10,207 nt of DNA from contig JAMJQV010000003.1 of the NCBI GenBank assembly GCA_023554435.1, positions 1-10,207 on the forward strand, written 5' to 3'. The notes below the pieces were generated by a model. The model was not told where the DNA came from, did no database searches, and worked only from the letters and a program-made list of their open reading frames with translations. Origin of the DNA: Gemmatimonadota bacterium. GTDB taxonomy: Bacteria > Gemmatimonadota > Gemmatimonadetes > Palauibacterales > Palauibacteraceae. Made by a program: the position numbers and the translations under genes. Positions 1-5,074 of the stretch are shown here, one piece after another (the stretch's first letter is position 1; each line of letters begins with the position of its first letter).

Positions 1-675
1 GCCGTCCTCCTGGGCTCGGGTGGGGCAGGGAGGACGGCCCTGGATCTCGCGTCGGAGGTCCTGGTCCGCTACGGGGGGTCTCTCCGTCGCCTGGGGGCTG
101 CCGAGCCGGGGGAGCTTGCCACCGGGCCGGGAATCGGTCCGGCGCGTGCCTGCACGCTGGTGGCGGCGTTTGAGCTGGGTAGGCGGGCGTCGGCCGAGCC
201 GGCACGCCGGGATACCCGCATCCAGGGGCCGGGCGACGTCTTCCGCAGGCTGGGTCCCGCGCTCCGGGACCGGAAGCAGGAGGAGTTCTGGTCGGTCTAC
301 CTCGATACGCAGAACCGGGTGATCTCGGAGCGCTGCGTGACGGTGGGCCTTCTCAATTCCTCGCTCGTGCATCCGCGGGAGGTATTCGCCCCGGCGATCG
401 CCCACGCGGCGGCCAGCGTGGTGCTTGCCCACAACCACCCCAGCGGCGACCCCGATCCCTCGCCGGAAGATCTCGAGGTCACGTGGCAGCTGGTCGAGAG
501 TGGGCGGCTTCTCGGGATTCCCGTCCGGGACCACATCATCATCGGGGACGGGCGGTATGTGAGCCTGCTGGAGCGGGGGCTGGTGCCCCCGGTCGGCTCG
601 GAGCCGCGAGTCAGAACGGTCTCGGCTCGTAGCCTTCGAGACAATGCGTCCGCAGATGGTGCGACCTGTCTCTGA
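1..675 (+). CDS. radC: RadC family JAB/MPN-domain protein, 5' end outside the window
   Basis: This is the C-terminal 224 residues of a RadC protein. Frame 1 is open from the first base, so the true start lies upstream. The first ~60 residues match the RadC N-terminal helix-hairpin-helix region (LLGSG near residue 3, then PGIGPARA and FELGRR). The JAB/MPN metalloprotease-like domain follows at about residues 74-205. It holds a complete JAMM signature: Glu127 in HPREVF, then H144-x-H146, Ser154 and Asp157 in HNHPSGDPDPSPED, and downstream DHIIIGDGRYVSL. The metal-site residues therefore look intact. RadC was once linked to DNA repair, but its true biochemical role is unsettled, and JAB domains in other families cut isopeptide bonds. 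The last ~25 residues, after ERGLVPP, form a tail beyond the usual RadC end. It ends at TGA 673-675, 109 bp before the next gene, which seems to have its own promoter. Confidence 0.93.
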   Translation, partial: AVLLGSGGAGRTALDLASEVLVRYGGSLRRLGAAEPGELATGPGIGPARACTLVAAFELGRRASAEPARRDTRIQGPGDVFRRLGPALRDRKQEEFWSVYLDTQNRVISERCVTVGLLNSSLVHPREVFAPAIAHAAASVVLAHNHPSGDPDPSPEDLEVTWQLVESGRLLGIPVRDHIIIGDGRYVSLLERGLVPPVGSEPRVRTVSARSLRDNASADGATCL

Positions 676-707
676 TCCGGTCGCGGCGCTCTAGCTGTGC
701 CAGTAGC

Positions 708-735
708 TTGCCATTTCACCACTTGTGGCTATGTT
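708..735 (+). promoter_or_regulatory. Putative promoter of the ATPase gene
   Basis: TTGCCA (708-713) and TATGTT (730-735), 16 bp apart, resemble sigma-70 -35 and -10 boxes. They sit at the edge of a run of about 40 bases (731-770) that is roughly three-quarters A+T in an otherwise GC-rich window. A start near 742 would give a leader of about 43 nt. A second -10-like sequence, TATGATAAT (754-762), lies further down without a good -35. The two box matches are only partial, so the composition shift is the stronger evidence. Confidence 0.4.
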
Positions 736-784
736 ATTTGCAATAATGCTATTTATGATAATGTTGCTTACCGTAGGATCGGGG

Positions 785-1945
785 GTGGCGGTGCAACACA
801 GCAATCCATTCCAGTTCGGACGGGAGCTGGGGACAGGCGAACTCGTCGATCGCGAGAAGGAAATCCAACTCGTGCGCCGCACCGTCGAAAACCGGGGCAA
901 GCTCTTCCTGATCGGGCCACGACGGTACGGAAAGACCTCGATCCTCAAGGTCGTCGAGGATCAGCTCACGGCCGGGGGAGCCGTGATCCTCCGATTCGAT
1001 GCGGAGGCCTACGGCAGCATCGACCGCCTGGCCGATGCCATCCTGACGGCTGCTACGCGAAGCTTCTCCGGCTCTTTCGAGCGCGTGGGGAAGCGGGTCG
1101 CGCAGTTCTTCGGGTCCCTCCGGCCCGAGTTGACGATGTCACCGGATCAGTCGGTCACGGCATCGATCGGCCTCTCCCGGACGCGGAAGGAGGATCTACC
1201 CACGCTGGTGCAGGTTCTGAACGGTGTGGAGGCGATGGCCGCCGGTCGCGACGAGCCCGTCGCGCTGATTTTGGACGAATTCCAGTTCCTGGTCGGGGCG
1301 GGACAGAGCGCCGAGCGACAGCTCCGTGCATGCGTTCAGCGGCACCGGAATGTCGCCTACGTGTTTGCCGGCTCGAAGACCCATCTGCTCGGCGAGTTGA
1401 CCGGGTCGCCACTCAGGCCGTTCTACAAGCTGGGGGCGCGGCACTTCCTCGGCCCGTTGCCCGGGGCGGACTTCGCCGCGTTTCTGAGGTCCGGCTTCGA
1501 GGACTCGGGATACGCCGTGCAGGAACCAGCGCTGCAGGCGATCCTCGCCCTGGCCGACGAGGTCCCGTACAACGTCCAGCAGCTGGCGCACACATGTTGG
1601 GAAGATCTGCGGACTTCCGAGGATCCCGTGCTGTCGGAGGACGTTGTGAAGAATGCTCTCGACTGGCTGGTGCGCTCCAACGATCCATTCTACACCAAGC
1701 TGTGGGGACGACTGTCGCGACAGCAAATGCGAACCGTCTACGCCGTAATCGGCGAAGCGGGGCGAGGCATGTTCAGCCACGCGGTGGCGCGCCGCTACGG
1801 TGTACCGACACCGACGATGCAGTCATCTCTGGCGAAGCTGGTCTCCGACGGGATGATCCGGGAAGAGCAGGAGATGGGTACCACCCGGTATCGTCTCGAG
1901 GATCCCTTCCTGGCGCACTGGCTGGCTCTGGTCCAGCCCAGGTGA
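785..1945 (+). CDS. AAA+/STAND-like ATPase of the 'archaeal ATPase' family with C-terminal winged helix
   Basis: Predicted 386-residue cytoplasmic P-loop ATPase. The N-terminus has the NPFxFGRE... 'NPF-G-R' entry typical of the PF01637-type family. Walker A is GPRRYGKT (about residues 44-51) and Walker B is LILDEFQ (Asp164, Glu165); DEFQ is characteristic of this group. A sensor-1-like VFAGS lies near 193-197. The C-terminal part (about 311-386) reads as a winged helix-turn-helix and ends with the family's YRLEDPFLAHWL motif. The start is GTG 785, six bases after AGGA (775-778); GTG 791 is an alternative. A GTG at 725 would add a very hydrophobic stretch encoded by the AT-rich promoter island, which I take as untranslated. 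Its neighbours radC and rel are unrelated in function, and it appears to be a single-gene unit. The cellular role is unknown: relatives occur widely, some near mobile or stress genes, and the substrate cannot be deduced here. Confidence 0.87.
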   Translation: MAVQHSNPFQFGRELGTGELVDREKEIQLVRRTVENRGKLFLIGPRRYGKTSILKVVEDQLTAGGAVILRFDAEAYGSIDRLADAILTAATRSFSGSFERVGKRVAQFFGSLRPELTMSPDQSVTASIGLSRTRKEDLPTLVQVLNGVEAMAAGRDEPVALILDEFQFLVGAGQSAERQLRACVQRHRNVAYVFAGSKTHLLGELTGSPLRPFYKLGARHFLGPLPGADFAAFLRSGFEDSGYAVQEPALQAILALADEVPYNVQQLAHTCWEDLRTSEDPVLSEDVVKNALDWLVRSNDPFYTKLWGRLSRQQMRTVYAVIGEAGRGMFSHAVARRYGVPTPTMQSSLAKLVSDGMIREEQEMGTTRYRLEDPFLAHWLALVQPR

Positions 1946-1980
1946 GTCCGAGGTCCCTTCGGACAGCCGCTCCGTCTTTT
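1946..1980 (+). terminator. Possible terminator hairpin after the ATPase gene
   Basis: GTCCGAGG (1946-1953) can pair with CTTCGGAC (1957-1964) around a TCC loop, giving an 8-bp stem with one G-T wobble that starts right after the stop codon. A short T-rich run (TCTTTT, 1975-1980) follows about 10 bases later instead of directly, so this is not a textbook intrinsic terminator. It could instead stabilise the 3' end of the transcript. Confidence 0.4.
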
Positions 1981-2008
1981 GCATGGCACGCGAGTTGCTC
2001 TCTATGTT
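1979..2008 (+). promoter_or_regulatory. Putative rel promoter
   Basis: TTGCAT (1979-1984) and TATGTT (2003-2008) are 18 bp apart. The -10 is identical to the one proposed before the ATPase gene. A start near 2015 would leave a leader of roughly 87 nt before the rel GTG. Two box matches of this quality can occur by chance, so this is tentative. Confidence 0.3.
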
Positions 2009-2019
2009 TGGATTCACCC

Positions 2020-2064
2020 CGGCCCGGTGCGAGAGCGGATCAGGGCAACTCGCGGCCCGGTGCG
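2020..2064 (+). repeat. 12-bp direct repeat in the rel leader
   Basis: CGGCCCGGTGCG occurs exactly at 2020-2031 and again at 2053-2064, 33 bp from start to start, which is about three helical turns. Both copies lie between the proposed rel promoter and the rel start. They could be paired protein-binding sites or the trace of a small duplication. In this GC-rich DNA chance also remains possible. Confidence 0.5.
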
Positions 2065-2101
2065 GGTATGCGTGCGGGACACCGTTTCTCGAAGGGATGC
2101 C

Positions 2102-4330
2102 GTGGCCACGAAGTCGACCGAGGTCGTGAAGAAGGACGATTCAGCCCCTGGCGGGGACTCGGCTCAGTCCATCCTGCCGCCGGAGTTCATGGCGGCGATC
2201 GCCGGCTCGGAAGACCGCCTCGACCTGGAGCTCCTGGCGCTCGCGTTCCAGTACGCGAAAGACAAGCACGCGGGCCAGAAGCGCAGCTCGGGCGAGGACT
2301 ACATCACCCACTGCGTCCAGGTGGCCACCATCCTCGGTGAGATCCACCGCGACACCGTGAGCATCGCCGCATCCCTCCTGCACGACGTGGTCGAGGACAG
2401 CCGGACCACGGTCGAGGAGATCGAGCGCGAGTTCGGCGGCGAAATCGCCACCATCGTGGACGGTCTGACCAAGATCTCGCGGGTAGAGATCCGGTCGCTG
2501 GCCGAGCGGCAGGTGGAGACGTACCGGAAGCTGCTGCTGTCGATGGCCCGCGACGCCCGCGTGATCATCGTGAAGCTGGCCGATCGTCTTCACAACATGC
2601 GGACGCTGGAACACCTGAATCCGGCCAGTCAGCGAAGGATCGCTCTCGAGACGCGGGATATTTACGCCCCGCTGGCACACCGCCTGGGGATGGCCCGTGT
2701 GCGTTGGGAGCTGGAAGACCTGGCGTTCAAGTTCCTCGAGGCCGAGGAGTACCGCTCGGTTGCCACGACGGTGTCCGACAAGCGCAGCGAACGGGAAGCC
2801 CTGATCGCGCAGATGGTGGCGCCGCTCAAGGAGGAGCTCCGTGCGGCGGGACTGGATTGCGACGTGGAGGGGAGGGCCAAGCACCTGTGGTCGATCCACC
2901 GCAAGATGGCCAAGCGTGGTCGACCGTACGAGGAGATATACGACGGACTCGCGGTGCGAGTAATCCTGGATTCGGTCCGGGACTGCTATCACGCGCTGGG
3001 CGTGATCCACAACAAGTGGACTCCGCTCACGGAGCGCTTTCACGACTACATAGCCACCCCGAAGTCGAACCTGTACCAGAGCCTGCACACGACCATCTTC
3101 GGGCCGGGCGGACGGCTGTACGAGATCCAGCTCCGCACGGAGGAGATGCACCGCACGGCGGAGCTCGGGATCGCCGCTCACTGGAGGTACAAGGAGAACC
3201 GGGAAGGCGACGAGGTCGACGAGAAGCTCACGTGGTTCCGCCAGGTGCTGGAATGGCAGCAGGAGACGCGGGAGCCGGAGGAGTTCCTCGAATTCCTGAA
3301 GATTGACCTGTTCCAGGACGAGATCTTCGTCTTCACCCCCGCCGGTGACGTGAAGCAGCTTCCCAAGGGCGCGACGCCTATCGATTTTGCTTACGCGGTC
3401 CACACGGAGGTCGGTACGCGGTGTTCCGGCGCCAAGGTGAACGGCCGGATCGCGCCTCTCTCCCGCGCGCTGCGCAATGGGGACACGGTCGAGATCCTGA
3501 CCTCCGACTCGCAGACGCCGTCGCGCGACTGGCTCGGGTTCGTACAGACGAGCCGCGCCCGCCATCGCGTCAGGCAGTGGATCCGGCGGGAGGAGTACGA
3601 CTCTTCCGTGCGATTGGGACGCGAGATCCTCGCCAGGGAATGGCGGCGCAAGCGGCTGAAGCCGACCGAGGAAGAGATCGCCGCGGCGGTGAAAGCTCTG
3701 GGCGTCAACGACGGAGCCGACGGTCTGTTTGCTGCCGTCGGTCGCGGGGACATCGGCATGACGAAGGTCATGCGGGCCGTGTTCCCGGAGGACGCGCCGG
3801 AGCGCGAGAAGCTGGACCACCCTCTATCGAAGTTCGTGAAGAAGGTGTGGAGCGGATCCAAGGGCGTACGGATCCAGGGAATGGACAATTTGATGGTCCG
3901 CTATTCCCAGTGTTGTCAACCAGTTCCGGGCGATGAGGTAATCGGATACATTACCGTTGGGCGCGGCATCTCGATCCACCGGCGCGACTGCCCGAATGTC
4001 CTCAACCTTCCCGATCTGCCCGAACGGCGCATCGTGATCGATTGGGATGACGACGGGGCGCAGCGGTTCCTGGTCCGCATCGTCATGGAGGGGACGGACC
4101 GTCACGGCCTGTTCGCCGACATCGCCAAGTCGATCAGCGACACCGGAACCAACATCCAGTCGGCCGACATCAAGTCCCCCGAGGGAGGCATGACGGGGCA
4201 GTTCGTGGTGGAAGTCGAGAACCTGGCTCACCTCAAGAAGGTGATGCGACAGATCCGCAGGGTGAAGGGCGTGATCAGCGTGGAGCGGAAAGAGAGTTTT
4301 AGTGACAGCGACCTGACCCTCGAGGTGTAG
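2102..4330 (+). CDS. rel: Bifunctional (p)ppGpp synthetase/hydrolase, Rel/SpoT type
   Basis: Makes and degrades the stringent-response alarmone (p)ppGpp from ATP and GTP/GDP. The predicted 742-residue length is normal for long Rel/SpoT proteins. The HD hydrolase domain has LLHDVVED (His94, Asp95) and KLADRLHNMRTL (158-169), so hydrolysis looks intact. The synthetase domain has YDGLAVRVI (280-288), YIATPKSNLYQSLHT (316-330) and YEIQLRT (340-346). The charge motif just before YIATPK reads RFHD (312-315). That resembles the RxKD form of bifunctional Rel proteins, with His for Lys, rather than the acidic ExDD of monofunctional RelA. A TGS domain (about 406-468), a conserved cysteine region with CC (604-605), His626 and Cys630, and a C-terminal ACT domain (about 656-729) follow. 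GTG 2102 is chosen because AAGGGA lies just upstream (2092-2097) and the conserved HD domain starts soon after; the upstream in-frame extension looks non-coding. It is probably transcribed alone, converging on the next gene. Confidence 0.96.
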   Translation: MATKSTEVVKKDDSAPGGDSAQSILPPEFMAAIAGSEDRLDLELLALAFQYAKDKHAGQKRSSGEDYITHCVQVATILGEIHRDTVSIAASLLHDVVEDSRTTVEEIEREFGGEIATIVDGLTKISRVEIRSLAERQVETYRKLLLSMARDARVIIVKLADRLHNMRTLEHLNPASQRRIALETRDIYAPLAHRLGMARVRWELEDLAFKFLEAEEYRSVATTVSDKRSEREALIAQMVAPLKEELRAAGLDCDVEGRAKHLWSIHRKMAKRGRPYEEIYDGLAVRVILDSVRDCYHALGVIHNKWTPLTERFHDYIATPKSNLYQSLHTTIFGPGGRLYEIQLRTEEMHRTAELGIAAHWRYKENREGDEVDEKLTWFRQVLEWQQETREPEEFLEFLKIDLFQDEIFVFTPAGDVKQLPKGATPIDFAYAVHTEVGTRCSGAKVNGRIAPLSRALRNGDTVEILTSDSQTPSRDWLGFVQTSRARHRVRQWIRREEYDSSVRLGREILAREWRRKRLKPTEEEIAAAVKALGVNDGADGLFAAVGRGDIGMTKVMRAVFPEDAPEREKLDHPLSKFVKKVWSGSKGVRIQGMDNLMVRYSQCCQPVPGDEVIGYITVGRGISIHRRDCPNVLNLPDLPERRIVIDWDDDGAQRFLVRIVMEGTDRHGLFADIAKSISDTGTNIQSADIKSPEGGMTGQFVVEVENLAHLKKVMRQIRRVKGVISVERKESFSDSDLTLEV

Positions 4331-4337
4331 CGCTACA
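4326..4337. repeat. 12-bp perfect palindrome at the convergent gene junction
   Basis: TGTAGCGCTACA is identical on both strands and contains the rel TAG stop codon (4328-4330). It falls in the 15-bp gap between two converging genes. As RNA it gives only a 4-bp stem with a GCGC loop and lacks a T-run, so it is not a convincing terminator. A weaker 5-bp stem (GTCTT 4342-4346 with AAGAC 4355-4359) follows. It may be a protein-binding dyad or chance. Confidence 0.45.
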
Positions 4338-4345
4338 GCCGGTCT

Positions 4346-4945
4346 TCACTCCGAAAGACGCGCGATCTCCGCGTCGATCTCCGCCACCTGTGCTTCCAGC
4401 TCCGCCATCAGGTCGATCGATCGCTGCACGCCCGGGTCGATTCGCAGCATCGCCGCTACCACGCTGTCGCGCAGGGTCCCGAACGCCTGCATCACCAGGG
4501 GATCCTGAAACGCCCTGTCGATGACCGGCCTCAGGCTGCGCTCCACTTCCGCCAATTCCGCCGCCACGGCAGCTCGTTCCTCCGGCTCCACGGGGCGTGG
4601 ATCCTCTTCGCCCTCCTGAATCAGCGTCGGGGTGGCCATGTCCTGCAGGTCGTGCCCCACGGCCCGCGCGCGGTCGAGGAGCTCGACCGCCTCCGGATCG
4701 TCGCGGAGGACGGCAGCTCGCAGTTCCGCATTGAACGTATCCTGCGCAGCGCGGACTGCCGGTTGCTCGAGCGCCTGGCCCTGCACCCGCCGGATCGCGT
4801 TCTGCACGGACGAGAATTGCATCAGCAGTGAACGTCGCTGGCTCCGAAGTTCAGCCAGCTCCTCCTGCTTCGCAGAATCCGAGCACGAAATGACCGTGGT
4901 GAGGAGTACGGCCAGCGCCATGGGAATACGCATGTGTCGAGTCAT
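4346..4945 (-). CDS. Predicted lipoprotein with coiled-coil ends, function unknown
   Basis: I do not recognise a named family. The 199-residue product starts MTRHMR, has a hydrophobic core and a lipobox VISC with Cys21, so it should be exported, lipidated and anchored in a membrane. Serine at +2 after the cysteine fits outer-membrane sorting under the E. coli rule. The mature part is highly charged and helical: a heptad-like stretch follows the cysteine (about 27-50), an acidic proline-bearing segment (EGEEDPRPVEPEE) lies in the middle, and a C-terminal coiled-coil-like segment (ELEAQVAEIDAEIARL) ends the protein. The ATG at 4945 is preceded by AGAGG with a 5-nt spacer; the inner ATG (4933) has no such site. 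It lies alone on the minus strand, convergent with rel and divergent from uvrB. An envelope-bound scaffold or periplasmic adaptor would fit its shape, but no role can be assigned. Confidence 0.8.
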   Translation of the reverse strand: MTRHMRIPMALAVLLTTVISCSDSAKQEELAELRSQRRSLLMQFSSVQNAIRRVQGQALEQPAVRAAQDTFNAELRAAVLRDDPEAVELLDRARAVGHDLQDMATPTLIQEGEEDPRPVEPEERAAVAAELAEVERSLRPVIDRAFQDPLVMQAFGTLRDSVVAAMLRIDPGVQRSIDLMAELEAQVAEIDAEIARLSE

Positions 4946-5022
4946 GTCGGCCTCTGGTGCAGCCCCTTGTACGAGCGGTAACGAGGCCGCAACGTGATCG
5001 GCGCGCCGCATCCAGTCAAGCG

Positions 5023-5059
5023 GGCCCGACCGGGGCTGGTGAGCCGCCAGCCGGGGGCC
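5023..5059 (+). other. Hairpin-forming uvrB leader
   Basis: GGCTGG (5034-5039) can pair with CCAGCC (5047-5052) around a 7-base loop. GGCCC (5023-5027) can pair with GGGCC (5055-5059) as an outer helix, separated by a small internal loop. The structure ends four bases before the ribosome binding site, so it could affect translation. GC-rich sequence forms such pairings easily, hence the modest confidence. Confidence 0.35.
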
Positions 5060-5063
5060 GACA

Positions 5064-5069
5064 GAGGAG
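5064..5069 (+). promoter_or_regulatory. Ribosome binding site deciding the uvrB start
   Basis: GAGGAG with a 5-nt spacer before GTG 5075 fixes the uvrB start there. The upstream in-frame codons, back to 4994, have no such site and no UvrB-like sequence. Confidence 0.75.
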
Positions 5070-5074
5070 ATGTC

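Larger units (their letters stand above)
4946..5074. promoter_or_regulatory. Divergent intergenic region between lipoprotein gene and uvrB
   Basis: These 129 bases must hold the start signals for both the minus-strand lipoprotein gene and uvrB, but I find no convincing -35/-10 pair in either direction. TTGTAC (4967-4972) is the best -35-like string on the plus strand and has no matching -10. I also see no clear SOS box of the E. coli or Gram-positive kind, so LexA control of uvrB is not supported by eye. TGTCGGCC (4945-4952) and GGCCGACA (5056-5063) form an 8-bp inverted repeat bracketing the region. Confidence 0.5.

Noticed and set aside
676..707. Terminator after radC (GGCGC 685-689 with GTGCC 697-701)
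   Set aside because: Only a 5-bp stem with one wobble and no T-run, so it is too weak to annotate as a terminator.
1979..2101. Rel N-terminal extension in the same frame
   Set aside because: No Shine-Dalgarno fits the upstream starts, the residues are not Rel-like, and the stretch contains the putative -10 and the direct repeat.
697..2340. 547-codon plus-strand frame spanning the ATPase gene and the rel start
   Set aside because: It is Arg/Gly/Pro-rich without motifs, and overlaps two genes with clear family signatures in another frame.
2141..3820. Long open frame (over 550 codons) on the minus strand inside rel
   Set aside because: It lies wholly antisense to the well-conserved rel gene, has no recognisable domain and is the kind of long frame that high-GC codon bias produces on the opposite strand.
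4946..5074. LexA/SOS box ahead of uvrB
   Set aside because: Neither CTGT-N8-ACAG nor a GAAC-N4-GTTC type dyad is seen in the divergent region.
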